Notes under the pieces: model-generated | Seen by the model: the letters and a program-made list of their open reading frames with translations, nothing else | Told to the model about the DNA's origin: nothing | The model's database searches: none | Source: an uncultured Selenomonadales bacterium | GTDB taxonomy: Bacteria; Bacillota; Negativicutes; Selenomonadales; Selenomonadaceae | Direction: 5' to 3' | DNA length: 42,419 nt | NCBI GenBank assembly: GCA_946536925.1 | Contig: CAMNFC010000005.1 | Span: 1 to 42,419 of the forward strand | Position numbers and translations under genes: made by a program | In this document: positions 1 through 9,570 of the stretch, in pieces | Position numbering within the stretch: the stretch's first letter is position 1 | Layout: the number at the start of each line of letters is the position of its first letter

Positions 1-97
1 CTTTGGATTTGAACGAGGACGCTTTCTGCACGAACACCGACGCCGGGCGCGCATGAATACCGGTTTTGTTTTCAATCGTGGTTGTTGCTTCAGTCAT
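1..97 (-). CDS. ptsH: HPr phosphocarrier protein of the PTS (5' part only)
   Basis: The gene runs off the left edge; 32 codons are visible. The N-terminus carries the HPr signature GIHARPAS with His15, the residue phosphorylated by enzyme I, followed by Arg17 and Pro18. The regulatory Ser46 region lies outside the window. HPr is a small cytoplasmic protein that passes phosphate from enzyme I to sugar-specific EIIA domains. The ATG is preceded by a purine-rich ribosome site, GGGAGAGGG. It is divergent from mutL across a 183-base gap. A 6-phospho-beta-glucosidase at the other end of the window also fits a PTS-using organism. The family assignment is firm even though the gene is partial. Confidence 0.93.
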   Translation of the reverse strand, partial: MTEATTTIENKTGIHARPASVFVQKASSFKSK

Positions 98-200
98 TAG
101 AAACCCTCTCCCATCTTTGTACAGATTGTTATTAACGGCAGTCGCCTTGCGGGCAACCTTTTGAAACTTGCTATTCGCCGCGCGTTTTTTTCTTCCTGCT

Positions 201-237
201 TGTCGAGAAAAAATTTTCCAAAAATTTTTTCTCGACA
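201..237. repeat. Perfect 17-bp inverted repeat between ptsH and mutL
   Basis: Arms 201-217 and 221-237 are exact reverse complements separated by the 3-base loop CCA. Each arm combines TGTCGAG with an A-tract/T-tract. On the plus strand it is followed by AAATTTTTTT, so in RNA it would look like a strong terminator or leader hairpin ending about 30 bases before the mutL Shine-Dalgarno. It sits in a divergent intergenic region, so it is not the terminator of a plus-strand gene visible here. It could be the end of antisense or leader RNA, an operator or a supercoil-dependent cruciform. Its function is unknown. Confidence 0.75.
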
Positions 238-280
238 AAATTTTTTTCGGCTGATAAAATATTTTTCGGAGGTGAATCGA

Positions 281-2125
281 TTGAGTGTAAAACTTTTGGA
301 TACGAACACGATAAATAAAATTGCGGCGGGCGAAGTCGTCGAGCGTCCTGCCTCGGTCGTCAAGGAGCTGGCGGAAAATTCACTCGACGCGGGCGCGAAG
401 AAAATCGAAATCGAAATTCAAAACGGTGGAAAAGCTTTGATTCGCGTGACCGACGACGGAGCCGGAATGAATTTGGAAGACGCCGCGCTGGCCGTTCGCC
501 GACACGCCACAAGCAAACTTTCCACCGCCGACGATTTGCAAAAAATTTCCACGCTCGGTTTTCGCGGCGAGGCTCTCCCGACGATTTCTGCCGTCTCGAA
601 GTTCACGTTGCAAACGCGCCGCGCTCAAGACGAACTCGGAACGAAAATAAAAATTGACGGCGGAAAAACTCAAGACACGCACGAGGTCGGTTGCAAAATC
701 GGCACGACGGTTTTGGTCGAAGAATTATTTTTCAACACGCCCGCCCGCCTGAAATTTTTGAAAGCCACGCCGACCGAAGCAAATAAAATTCACGACGTCA
801 TCGTCAAGCTCGCAATCAGCCGCCCGTCCGTCGCGTTCAGATTTATCAACGGAAACCGCGTCGCGTTCATCACGCCCGGCAACGGAAAAATTCTCGACGC
901 TTTGAGCGCGATTTACGGCACGGAGCTGACAGATTCTCTTTTGAGTTTGAAAGGCGACGACGACGATTTGACATTGCGCGGATATGTGACCAAGCCCAAC
1001 ATTTTGAAAAGTTATCGCTCGTGGCAAACTTTCATCGTCAACGGTCGCGTCGTGGAGAACCGCACGATTGCCAAGGCCGTCGACGAGGCCTACAAGTCGT
1101 TGGTGCCCAAGACGGGTTTTCCGTTGGCCGTGGTGATTTTGGACGTGCCGCAAAATTCAATCGACGTGAACGTCCACCCGCAGAAAATTGAAATCAAATT
1201 CGACGACGAGGGGAAAATTTTCAAGGCGGTTTATCACGCGGTGCGCGCGGCCGTCGAAGGTCGAACAGTTTTGACGGAAGCGGCTCTCGTTCCCGAAAAA
1301 ATTTCACAGCCGGAAAAAATTTCACAGCCGAAAAAAATTTCAGAGCGCGAAAAAATTTCTCAGCCCGAAAAAATTTCTCAGCCCGAAAAAAAATCCGAGC
1401 CGAAAAAAATTTTTCATGACGACTTCGACCTTGAACAATTTTTGACGGCGGCCGAAGACTCAAAAAAAATTTCTCCGCCGCAAAAAACTTCAGAGCCGAA
1501 AAAAATTTCTCAGCCCGAAAAAATTTCTCCTCAACCAAAAAAATCCGAGCTTAAGCTCGAACCGATTGGCCAGGCGGCGAAAAGTTATATCGTGGCGCAG
1601 AGCGGAAAGGATTTGTACATCGTCGACCAGCACGCGGCGCACGAGCGGATTCTCTTCGACAGGTTGAACGGCTACGCGGAAAAAATTCCGGCGCAAGGCC
1701 TGCTGATTCATCGCGTCGTCAAGTTTGATTCGCGGGAGTCCGAGCTGATTGAAAAAAATTTGGCGGTCTTCGCGCAACTGGGCTTCACTCTGGAGCCGAG
1801 CGGCAAGAACGAATTCCGCGTGATTGAAGTTCCCCTCGACGCGGCCGACACCGACGCAGAAAATCTTTTGCGCGCGATTGTCGAAGAAATTTTTAACGGC
1901 GTGGACGAGGCTGACGACCTGGCAAAAAAAATTCGGCAATCGGTTTTGGCGATGACGGCTTGCAAGGCCGCGATTAAGGCCGGGCTAGAACTCAACTTGC
2001 GACAGATGGAAATTCTTTTGAACGACCTGGCCAAGACGGCGCACCCGCACACTTGCCCGCACGGCCGCCCGACGATCATAAAATTTTCTGCCGGCGACCT
2101 GGCCAAAATGTTCAAGCGCACATAA
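281..2125 (+). CDS. mutL: DNA mismatch repair protein MutL
   Basis: MutL of 614 aa couples mismatch recognition by MutS to strand excision. The N-terminal GHKL ATPase begins SVKLLDTNTINKIAAGEVVE, with the Asn-bearing ATP motif ENSLDAGA and the lid motif GFRGEAL. A low-complexity linker (about residues 337-425) separates it from the C-terminal dimerisation and endonuclease domain. That domain shows DQHAAHERILFD (D449-D460), an ACKAAIKAG motif and CPHGRPT near the end, which are zinc-site motifs of nicking MutL proteins. The last acidic residue of the endonuclease motif is Asp rather than the usual Glu. I chose TTG at 281 because GGAGGTG (268-274) lies just upstream and the protein then starts as homologues do; an in-frame extension to 161 would read through the hairpin. 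No mutS is visible; a terminator follows. Confidence 0.96.
   Translation: MSVKLLDTNTINKIAAGEVVERPASVVKELAENSLDAGAKKIEIEIQNGGKALIRVTDDGAGMNLEDAALAVRRHATSKLSTADDLQKISTLGFRGEALPTISAVSKFTLQTRRAQDELGTKIKIDGGKTQDTHEVGCKIGTTVLVEELFFNTPARLKFLKATPTEANKIHDVIVKLAISRPSVAFRFINGNRVAFITPGNGKILDALSAIYGTELTDSLLSLKGDDDDLTLRGYVTKPNILKSYRSWQTFIVNGRVVENRTIAKAVDEAYKSLVPKTGFPLAVVILDVPQNSIDVNVHPQKIEIKFDDEGKIFKAVYHAVRAAVEGRTVLTEAALVPEKISQPEKISQPKKISEREKISQPEKISQPEKKSEPKKIFHDDFDLEQFLTAAEDSKKISPPQKTSEPKKISQPEKISPQPKKSELKLEPIGQAAKSYIVAQSGKDLYIVDQHAAHERILFDRLNGYAEKIPAQGLLIHRVVKFDSRESELIEKNLAVFAQLGFTLEPSGKNEFRVIEVPLDAADTDAENLLRAIVEEIFNGVDEADDLAKKIRQSVLAMTACKAAIKAGLELNLRQMEILLNDLAKTAHPHTCPHGRPTIIKFSAGDLAKMFKRT
1291..1551 (+). 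repeat. Degenerate 18-bp repeats encoding the MutL linker
   Basis: The linker is built from imperfect repeats of a six-codon unit reading roughly Pro-Glu/Lys-Lys-Ile-Ser-Gln/Glu, with DNA units such as CCCGAAAAAATTTCTCAG. About nine units occur in two blocks, separated by a short acidic stretch (DDFDLEQF). Each unit carries the AAAAATTT palindrome common in this genome. The linker of MutL is normally disordered and variable, so expansion is tolerated; slippage among the units could change its length between strains. Confidence 0.8.
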
Positions 2126-2133
2126 AATTTTCG

Positions 2134-2158
2134 AGCCGTCAAAGCGACGGCTTTTTTT
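2134..2158 (+). terminator. Rho-independent terminator after mutL
   Basis: The stem AGCCGTC / GACGGCT (2134-2140 with 2146-2152) has a 5-base loop and runs straight into seven T residues. It starts 8 bases after the mutL stop codon and separates mutL from the next gene. Confidence 0.88.
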
Positions 2159-2220
2159 GTTAAAGGATTTTCGCCCCGCGCGTCAAAATATTCCGCAGCG
2201 TATGAAAGGAGTGTCCCGCA

Positions 2221-2841
2221 ATGAAAGTTCTTTTGATTAACGGCTCGCCCAGAGCTGACGGCAACACGAGCATCGCGCTCAACGAGATGATTAAAGTTTT
2301 TGAGGCCGAGGGCGTCGAGACGAAACTTTTCCACGTCGGCAACAAAATCATTCGCGGCTGCGTCGCCTGCCAAAATTGTTTCAAGCTCGGCCGTTGCGTT
2401 TTTAACGACGTCGTCAACGAGATCGCCCCGATTTTCATGGAGTCGGAAGGTTTCGTCATCGGCGCACCCGTTTATTTTGCTTCGCCCAACGGCACGGCGA
2501 TTTCTTTCCTCGACAGACTTTTTTACAGCACCTTCACGCAGGACAAAACCGGCAAAGTCGGCGCGGGCGTCGCGGTTGCTCGTCGCGGCGGATCTTCTGC
2601 GGCCTATGACGTTCTCAACAAATATTTCGGCAACACCGGCATGACGATCGCCACGAGCCAATATTGGAATATGGTTTACGGCCTTGAGCCCGGCGAAGCC
2701 AACCAAGACGGCGAAGGCCTTCAAACGATGCGCACGCTCGCCCGCAACATGACGTTCCTCATGAAGAGTATCGCGCTCGGCAAAGAAAAATTCGGCTTGC
2801 CCAAAGTCGAACCGTGGACGCCGACTCATTTTATCAGATGA
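2221..2841 (+). CDS. NADPH-dependent FMN reductase / iron-sulfur flavoprotein family
   Basis: A cytoplasmic flavodoxin-fold protein of 206 aa. The first strand and phosphate loop read LLINGSPRADGNTS, the FMN-binding GSPR...NT pattern of this family. Around residues 47-60 lies GCVACQNCFKLGRC, a C-x2-C-x2-C-x4-C cluster as in iron-sulfur flavoproteins that bind FMN and a 4Fe-4S centre. GAPVYFASP is the second flavin-contact loop. Members transfer electrons to quinones, nitro compounds or oxygen species in anaerobes; the substrate cannot be told from sequence. AAAGGAG precedes the ATG. Its stop overlaps the ATG of the next gene (ATGA), so the two are probably co-transcribed. Confidence 0.85.
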   Translation: MKVLLINGSPRADGNTSIALNEMIKVFEAEGVETKLFHVGNKIIRGCVACQNCFKLGRCVFNDVVNEIAPIFMESEGFVIGAPVYFASPNGTAISFLDRLFYSTFTQDKTGKVGAGVAVARRGGSSAAYDVLNKYFGNTGMTIATSQYWNMVYGLEPGEANQDGEGLQTMRTLARNMTFLMKSIALGKEKFGLPKVEPWTPTHFIR

Positions 2842-3869
2842 AAATTTTCCGTCCGACTTACGTAAAAGATTTCAAATGCAACGGCCGGGCTTGCGGCTCG
2901 CGGTGCTGTCGCGATTGGCGGATTTTGCTCGACGGGCAGACGCGGGAAAAATTCTTGCGCCTCCCGCCGGACGAACGCCAAAAAATTTTTTCTCACGTCG
3001 ACGAGGACACGCAATCTTTCCGGATGAAAAGTTCGGGCGCGTGTCCTTTCCTCGACGAAAATTTTTTGTGCCGCTTGCAGCTCCAACACGGCGAAGATTT
3101 TTTGACGAACGTTTGCCAAAGTTTTCCGCGCGTGACGTACAAAATCGGCGAAGAAATTTTTTTGCAGTCGATGACGCTGACTTGCCCCGTCGCCGCTATT
3201 TTGATCCTCTTGCGCCCGAAACCGCTTGAATTTGAAATCGTCGACCGACTCGACGCGCGGCAAATTTTCGACTTCACGAAGAGAATTTCGGACGCGGAAA
3301 AATTTTTGGAGAGACAACGGGCGGCGATAAAAATTTTGCAGCGGAGAAATTTTTCGTTGAATCGGCGGCTGGAAAATCTCTGCGAATTTTTCGGCGAAAA
3401 AATTTCTGTGGCGGTCGACTTCGACGAGGAAAATCACGCGGCGGCTTTGGCGGAAATTTTCGGCGAGACTTACGACGCAAACTTGACCGTCGACAAAAAA
3501 AACCGGCTGGCCGAAGTTTATCGCGAGCACAGAAAAAATATTTTGCCCCGGCTGCGAAAAAATTTTTCCGTCGTCTTGGAAAATTATCTCGTCAACGAAT
3601 TTTTGATGCGCTGTTACCCGGCGGCCTTCACGGGCGAAGAATCTTTCAACTGCCGCGTGTTCGTCACGACTTTTCGGGCGTTGGAGTTCGCGGCGGTCTT
3701 GACGATGATTTCGCGGCGGCGACTGACTTTGGAAGATTTTTTCGAGCTTTTGTGCGCGTTGAGCGACAAACTCGACCACAGCCGCGGCGGCATGGAGGCG
3801 ATAAAAAATTTTGCCGAGTTGCACGATGCCGAAGTTTTTTACTCGATGATGATTGAAGGAAGTGATTGA
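2838..3869 (+). CDS. fliB: FliB-family lysine N-methylase
   Basis: A cysteine-rich protein of 343 aa matching the flagellin lysine-N-methylase family. The N-terminus has PTYVKDFKCNGRACGSRCC, followed by SGACPFLDENFLCRLQ, TNVCQSFPR and LTCPVAA, the cysteine clusters that mark the family and probably bind a metal centre. FliB of Salmonella methylates surface lysines of flagellin. The ATG at 2838 overlaps the stop of the upstream flavoprotein gene. No flagellin gene is in the window, so the target is inferred only; three GT41 glycosyltransferases 2-9 kb away would fit a shared surface-protein substrate. Calling it flagellin-specific would go beyond the sequence. Confidence 0.8.
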   Translation: MKIFRPTYVKDFKCNGRACGSRCCRDWRILLDGQTREKFLRLPPDERQKIFSHVDEDTQSFRMKSSGACPFLDENFLCRLQLQHGEDFLTNVCQSFPRVTYKIGEEIFLQSMTLTCPVAAILILLRPKPLEFEIVDRLDARQIFDFTKRISDAEKFLERQRAAIKILQRRNFSLNRRLENLCEFFGEKISVAVDFDEENHAAALAEIFGETYDANLTVDKKNRLAEVYREHRKNILPRLRKNFSVVLENYLVNEFLMRCYPAAFTGEESFNCRVFVTTFRALEFAAVLTMISRRRLTLEDFFELLCALSDKLDHSRGGMEAIKNFAELHDAEVFYSMMIEGSD

Positions 3870-3870
3870 C

Positions 3871-4346
3871 TTGAAAGAGATTTTGGAATTGTTGGAGCAC
3901 AACGCGCGGCTCACGACCGGCGAGCTGGCGTCCATGCTGCAAAAATCGGAGTACGAGATCGAAAAGGAAATCGCCGTGCTGGAGAAGGAAAAAATAATTT
4001 TGTCTTACGGCGCGCTGATCAACTGGGAAAAATTCGGCGACGACAACGTAACGGCCGTCATCGAAATAAATTTGACGCCGCAACGTGAGGTTGGCTTCGA
4101 CGCAATCGCCGAGAGGATTTATCGCTTCGACGAGGTGCGCACGGTCTATCTGATGAGCGGCAACTTCGACCTGCTCGTCATCATCGAAGGAAAATCTTTG
4201 AAGGACGTGGCAAATTTCGTGGCGACGCGCCTGGCTCCCATTGAGGGCGTGACACAGACTCGCAGCCATTTCATGCTCAAAGCTTACAAAAAAGACGGTG
4301 TGATAATGGAAGACGACGACCGCGACCGCAGGCTGGTGGTTGCGCC

Positions 4347-4350
<4 letters not shown>
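3871..4350 (+). CDS. Lrp/AsnC-family transcriptional regulator
   Basis: A 159-aa protein with an N-terminal helix-turn-helix (LLEHNARLTTGELASML, then SEYEIEKEIAVLEKEKIIL) and a C-terminal RAM/AsnC ligand-binding domain (VRTVYLMSGNFDLLVIIEG). Such proteins form dimers and higher oligomers and bind amino acids. I prefer the TTG at 3871, right after the fliB stop, because AAGGAAG (3856-3862) is well placed and homologues begin just before the first helix; TTG at 3853 is the alternative. Its last four bases overlap the aminotransferase start (ATGA). This pairing is common in Firmicutes and suggests control of amino acid metabolism through the neighbouring enzyme. Confidence 0.9.
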
Positions 4351-5513
<1,163 letters not shown>

Positions 5514-7073
5514 ATGACGACCGAAGAACTTTACATTCAGGCCGAAAATTTTCACAAGGAAGGAAATTATGACGCGGAATTCAAAATCCTCGACGAAATT
5601 CATCGGCTCGACCCGACGTACAAAAGCGCGTATTACCTGGAAGCTTGGGCGTTGGAAAATCTCGGCGAATATGTCAAAGAATATTACGCGCTGGAAAAAA
5701 TTTTGCCGCTGTTGAAATTTTCCACGCCCAAAGAAAAAAGTTTTGCTTCCGAAGTTTTTATGCACCTGGGCGACGCTTGCATGCATTTGGGTTTGTCGGC
5801 GGAGGCCAAAGGATTTTATCTGCTGATGACGACAATCGGCACGCCGCGCATCGGTTGTTTGGACTGCCCGATTTTCCACGCCAATTCCTTTGAAAATTTT
5901 TCGCCCGCCGATTTTCAAAATTTCTACGACGAGTACGAAAAATTTTTGGCGGACATCGTGCCCTATCCGAAAAAATTTTACAATCACAAAAAAATTCGCG
6001 TCGGATTTATGTCAGCCGATTTTAACGGGCACGTCGTGGTTGCTTGGTCTTGGGCGTTGCTCGTCGGGCTCGACAAAAATTTTTTCGAGACTTATTTTTA
6101 TTTCAACGGCGGCGTCAAAGACAGCATCACAGAGCGTTTAAAATTTTTCGCTGACGGCTGGCGCGACATTTTCGATTTATCGGACGAGGACGCGGCCAAA
6201 AAAATTCGTGAGGACGAAATCGATATCCTCTTCGACTTGAGCGGTCACACGTTCGGCAACCGTCTTAAAGTCGCGGCGTATCGTCCCGCTTCCGTGCAAG
6301 TGTCGGGGATCGGCTACATGGGCTCCACCGGCTTGAAGTGCTTCGATTATTTTTTGTCCGATGAAATTTGCGCGGGCGACGAAAATTTTTTCACCGAGAA
6401 AGTCATCAAGCTTCCCCACAGCCACATCTGCTACGATCCGTGGGCGAAACTTGAGCCGGCAAAAAATTCTCCGTGCGCGAAAAATAATTTCATCACCTTC
6501 GGCAGCTTTAACAATTTCGCGAAGGTGACCGATTCGATTTTGGCCGCGTGGAAAAAAATTTTGGACGCCGCGCCCCAAAGTCGTTTGATCCTCAAGCACA
6601 AAATTTTCAACACGACGGACGAAAAAAATTTTGTCGGCGAGCGGTTGAAAAGTTTTGGCTTCGATCTTTCGCGCGTGGAGATGCGCCCGTTTTCAGCACG
6701 CAGCCCGCTGGCCGAATACGCCGACGTTGATATCGCGCTGGACACTTTCCCCTACACCGGCGGCGTCACCACTTGCGAGGCTTTGTATATGGGCGTGCCC
6801 GTTGTCAGTCTTTACGGAAAGCGTCACGGAACAAGATTTGGCTTGAGCATTTTGAAAAACGTCGGGCTTGATGAACTTGCTGTCGATTCTTTGGACGAAT
6901 ATGTAAATCGTGCTGTCATGTTGGCGGGCGATTGGGAACTGCTGACGATCTTGAGAAAAAATTTGCGGGCGATGATGAAAAAATCTCCGCTGATGGATTC
7001 AAAAAATTATCTCCGCGAAATTCAATCGGCGTTCAAAAAAATTTTGGAGGAGAAAAAATTTGAACGTTTATGA
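5514..7073 (+). CDS. TPR-containing GT41 (OGT-like) glycosyltransferase, copy A
   Basis: 519 aa. The first ~120 residues are helical and TPR-like (ENFHKEGNYDAEFKILDEI, then YYLEAWALENLGEY). From about residue 160 the GT41 catalytic region follows: KIRVGFMSADFNGH, DILFDLSGHTFGNRL, RPASVQVSGIGYMGSTG, FITFGSFNNFAKVT and, near residue 409, DTFPYTGGVTTCEALYMGVP. These correspond to the donor-binding and acceptor blocks of O-GlcNAc transferase relatives. In bacteria such proteins O-glycosylate surface or flagellar proteins in the cytoplasm; the target here is unknown. ATG follows the aminotransferase stop directly, and the end overlaps copy B. Bases 6479-6829 are identical to part of copy C, pointing to recent gene conversion. 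Confidence 0.88.
   Translation: MTTEELYIQAENFHKEGNYDAEFKILDEIHRLDPTYKSAYYLEAWALENLGEYVKEYYALEKILPLLKFSTPKEKSFASEVFMHLGDACMHLGLSAEAKGFYLLMTTIGTPRIGCLDCPIFHANSFENFSPADFQNFYDEYEKFLADIVPYPKKFYNHKKIRVGFMSADFNGHVVVAWSWALLVGLDKNFFETYFYFNGGVKDSITERLKFFADGWRDIFDLSDEDAAKKIREDEIDILFDLSGHTFGNRLKVAAYRPASVQVSGIGYMGSTGLKCFDYFLSDEICAGDENFFTEKVIKLPHSHICYDPWAKLEPAKNSPCAKNNFITFGSFNNFAKVTDSILAAWKKILDAAPQSRLILKHKIFNTTDEKNFVGERLKSFGFDLSRVEMRPFSARSPLAEYADVDIALDTFPYTGGVTTCEALYMGVPVVSLYGKRHGTRFGLSILKNVGLDELAVDSLDEYVNRAVMLAGDWELLTILRKNLRAMMKKSPLMDSKNYLREIQSAFKKILEEKKFERL
6479..6829 (+). repeat. 351-bp segment identical in inverted orientation to 10432-10782
   Basis: Read by eye against the reverse complement of 10432-10782, this stretch shows no mismatch. 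The boundaries are single-base differences at 6478 and from 6830. It covers the most conserved GT41 C-terminal region. Sequence outside is still related but clearly diverged, as expected for a recent gene-conversion tract. Confidence 0.85.
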
Positions 7074-8643
7074 ACTTTATTCGCAGGCTCTCGAACGGCA
7101 CAAAGAAAAAAAATACGACGAGGCGTTGAAAATCCTCGACGAGATAAAAATTCTCGCGCCCAATTACAAAAAAGCTTACATGTTCGAATCTTTGATTTGG
7201 AAAACGCTGAACAATCCGTTCAAAGAGGCCGAAGCCCTCGGAATTTTGTTGCCGAAGTACGACGTCTCTTTGCCCGAAGAAAAATATTTTGCCGCGTACG
7301 TGCTAAATCGCCTGGGGAATATCGCAATGGAAATCGGACTGAAAAGGCCGGGCATGCAAAGCGTTTGGTTCGCCGCAAAACTTTTGGAAAAGCCGCCGCA
7401 AAGTGATTTTACGAGATTGTTGAGCAACGCGATCCTGAAAGCCAACGCCGTGGAAAATTTTTCGCCCGAAGATTTTCAAAAGCTCTACGATGACTACGAA
7501 AAATTTTTGGCGGACGTCGTGCCTTATCCGAAAAAATTTTACAATCATAAAAAAATTCGCGTGGGATTTATTTCAGCCGATTTTTATAAACACGTCGTGA
7601 CCGCGTGGTCGTGGGCACTGCTCACCGGGCTCGACAAAAATTTTTTTGAAATGTACTTTTATTTCAACGGCAGCGTCAAGGACAACATCACGGAGCGTTT
7701 AAAATTTTTCGCCGACGGCTGGCGTGACATTCGCGGCTTGACGGACGAGGACGCGGCAAAAAAAATTCGCGAAGATGAAATCGACATCCTCTTTGACCTG
7801 GGCGGGCACACCAAGGGCGGCTCGACTTTGCGAATCGCGGCGTATCGGCCTGCTTCCGTGCAAATGTCGGGGATCGGCTACATGGGCTCCACCGGTTTGA
7901 AGTGCTTCGATTATTTTTTGTCCGATGAAATTTGCGCGGGCGACGAAAATTTTTTCACGGAAAAAGTTCTCAAGCTTCCCCACAGCCACATTTGCTACGA
8001 GCCGTGGGCAAACATTGAGCCGGCAAAAAATCCCCCGTGCGTGAAAAATAATTTCGTCACCTTCGGTAGCTTTAATCGCTACGAAAAAATGACGGATGAA
8101 ATTTTGGTCGCGTGGGAAAAAATTTTGGATGCCGTGCCCCAAAGTCGCCTAATCCTCAAGCATGTAGATTTCGGTTCGGACAACGGAAAAAAAATCGTCG
8201 GCGAGCGGCTGAAAAGTTTTGGCTTCGACCTAGGCAGGATTGAAATGCGCGGCGTCACGCCGAATCATCTGGTCGAATACGCCGACGTGGACATCGCGCT
8301 GGACACTTTCCCCTACACCGGCGGCGTGACGACCTGCGAGGCTTTGTATATGGGCGTGCCCGTCGTCAGTCTTTACGGAAAGCGTCACGGAACAAGATTT
8401 GGTTTGAGCATTTTAAAAAACGTCGGGCTGGAAGAGTTGGCTGTCGATTCTTTGGACGAATACATCAGACGCGCGGTCATGTTGGCGGGCGATTGGGAGC
8501 TGCTGAAAATTTTGAGAAAAAATCTTCGGGCGATGATGAAAAAATCTCCGCTCATGGATTCAAAAAATTATCTCCGAGAAATTCAGGACGCCTTTAAAAA
8601 AATTTTGAACGAGCAAAAAAATTTCTCCTCCGCCGGCGGCTGA
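7060..8643 (+). CDS. TPR-containing GT41 (OGT-like) glycosyltransferase, copy B
   Basis: 527 aa, a paralogue of copy A with the same layout: an N-terminal TPR-like segment (ALERHKEKKYDEALKILDEI) and a GT41 domain with KIRVGFISADFYKH, DILFDLGGHTKGG, SGIGYMGSTG and DTFPYTGGVTTCEALYMGVP. The middle is more diverged (VDFGSDNGKKIVGER, MRGVTPNHLVEYADVD), so acceptor choice may differ from copies A and C. TTG at 7060 is selected by GGAGGAG (7046-7052), and the gene overlaps the end of copy A by 14 bases, implying coupled translation. It is followed by a T-rich terminator. The acceptor protein is not identifiable. Confidence 0.88.
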   Translation: MNVYELYSQALERHKEKKYDEALKILDEIKILAPNYKKAYMFESLIWKTLNNPFKEAEALGILLPKYDVSLPEEKYFAAYVLNRLGNIAMEIGLKRPGMQSVWFAAKLLEKPPQSDFTRLLSNAILKANAVENFSPEDFQKLYDDYEKFLADVVPYPKKFYNHKKIRVGFISADFYKHVVTAWSWALLTGLDKNFFEMYFYFNGSVKDNITERLKFFADGWRDIRGLTDEDAAKKIREDEIDILFDLGGHTKGGSTLRIAAYRPASVQMSGIGYMGSTGLKCFDYFLSDEICAGDENFFTEKVLKLPHSHICYEPWANIEPAKNPPCVKNNFVTFGSFNRYEKMTDEILVAWEKILDAVPQSRLILKHVDFGSDNGKKIVGERLKSFGFDLGRIEMRGVTPNHLVEYADVDIALDTFPYTGGVTTCEALYMGVPVVSLYGKRHGTRFGLSILKNVGLEELAVDSLDEYIRRAVMLAGDWELLKILRKNLRAMMKKSPLMDSKNYLREIQDAFKKILNEQKNFSSAGG

Positions 8644-8657
8644 GGGATTTTTTTTTT
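8627..8657 (+). terminator. Probable terminator at the end of GT41 copy B
   Basis: CCTC (8627-8630) can pair with GAGG (8642-8645) around a G+C-rich core, and a run of ten T follows (8648-8657). The stem overlaps the last codons of the gene and is imperfect, so this is a moderate call. Confidence 0.5.
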
Positions 8658-8670
8658 GCGCCGCACGTTG

Positions 8671-8676
8671 TATAAT
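8671..8676 (+). promoter_or_regulatory. Candidate -10 box for the secreted-protein gene
   Basis: A perfect TATAAT lies 28 bases before the ATG at 8704. I see no good -35 hexamer at the right distance (the region is a T run from the terminator), so the promoter is only tentative. Confidence 0.4.
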
Positions 8677-8703
8677 TTAAAAAAAATTTTTGGAGGCGAA
8701 GTC

Positions 8704-9570
8704 ATGGCAAAAAAAATTTTCCTGCTGTGCCTGGCGATGTTGTTCGTCGTGACAAATGCGGCCGCGGCGAAAGATAAAGGCTTGCCCGAAGAAGAACGCG
8801 TGAAAATTTTCGTCGAGGTCACGGACGACACGCGCCACCCCGAATTCGGCACGGCGCAAAATCTTGAAACTTTTTTGAACGAAAAAATCGTCGAGAAAAA
8901 TTTTGTGAGCGTCGTCGAAAAAAAACTTGAAGACGGTTTGATCCTTGACGAGGACACTCTGGCCGTGCAAAAAGTTTCGGCGGAAAACATCGGCGAGCTT
9001 TTGGTCTTCAACGCTATTGAGTTGCCGACTTCTTCCGCAACGCCCGAAAATTTCAATCAAGATTTCTATCAAAATCTCGGCGCGGCTTACGTCGTTCGTT
9101 GCGAAGTTCTCGCGCTCGGTCTCACGAAGGTCGAGGATAAAGCTTTCGGAATCGTGACGAATGTGCTTGGTGCCGGGTTCACTTTGTCGGGGCAAGGCTC
9201 TTCCAACCGCGACAAAACTTTGCGGCGTATCGGCACGGGCTTTGGCGCGCTCACTTATCTGGGCATGGCGGACTTCACGAAACGCACCGCGCTAAACACC
9301 GTCGTCAACATGAAATTTATCAGCGTGGAGAGCGGCCAAATTCTTTGGGAAGAAAATTTCACGGGGCAGGCCGTCAAACACCGCAAGCCCGATAAAAATT
9401 TCGACGACGTTTGGGAGCAAGCTTACATCGAGTCGGTCGAAGACGCCGCAAAAAAAATTTCCAAGCGCGTGAACAAATACGTCGACAAAGTTTTGATCAA
9501 GGGCAAGAGCGACAAAAATTTCCGCCCGAAAAAATCCGCCGGCTCTCTCGTCACGGGGAAAATTTTTTAA
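8704..9570 (+). CDS. Secreted protein of unknown function (weakly CsgG-like)
   Basis: 288 aa with a clear signal peptide: AKKIF, a hydrophobic core LLCLAMLFVVT and a cleavage-like NAAAA. The mature part alternates strands and helices: VKIFVEVTDDTRHPEF, a LETFLNEKIVEKNFVSVVE segment, GAAYVVRCEVLALG, and late VNMKFISVESGQILWEENF. This order (small outer-edge strands, a terminal-component motif, then QILWEENFTG) recalls CsgG/LpoB-like periplasmic proteins, but I cannot prove the relation. There is no lipobox cysteine. GGAGG (8692-8696) sets the ATG at 8704. The next gene, an outer-membrane protein, starts on the base after its stop, so the two are likely partners in the envelope. Confidence 0.7.
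   Translation: MAKKIFLLCLAMLFVVTNAAAAKDKGLPEEERVKIFVEVTDDTRHPEFGTAQNLETFLNEKIVEKNFVSVVEKKLEDGLILDEDTLAVQKVSAENIGELLVFNAIELPTSSATPENFNQDFYQNLGAAYVVRCEVLALGLTKVEDKAFGIVTNVLGAGFTLSGQGSSNRDKTLRRIGTGFGALTYLGMADFTKRTALNTVVNMKFISVESGQILWEENFTGQAVKHRKPDKNFDDVWEQAYIESVEDAAKKISKRVNKYVDKVLIKGKSDKNFRPKKSAGSLVTGKIF

Noticed and set aside
161-280. N-terminal extension of MutL by 40 residues
   Set aside because: The extension reads through the perfect hairpin, has no ribosome site and is Lys/Phe-rich with no resemblance to MutL. TTG 281 has GGAGGTG upstream.
1708-2829. Long open frames antisense to mutL and the flavoprotein gene
   Set aside because: They mirror strong, conserved genes on the plus strand and have basic, low-complexity translations. 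The same holds for other long antisense frames across the window.
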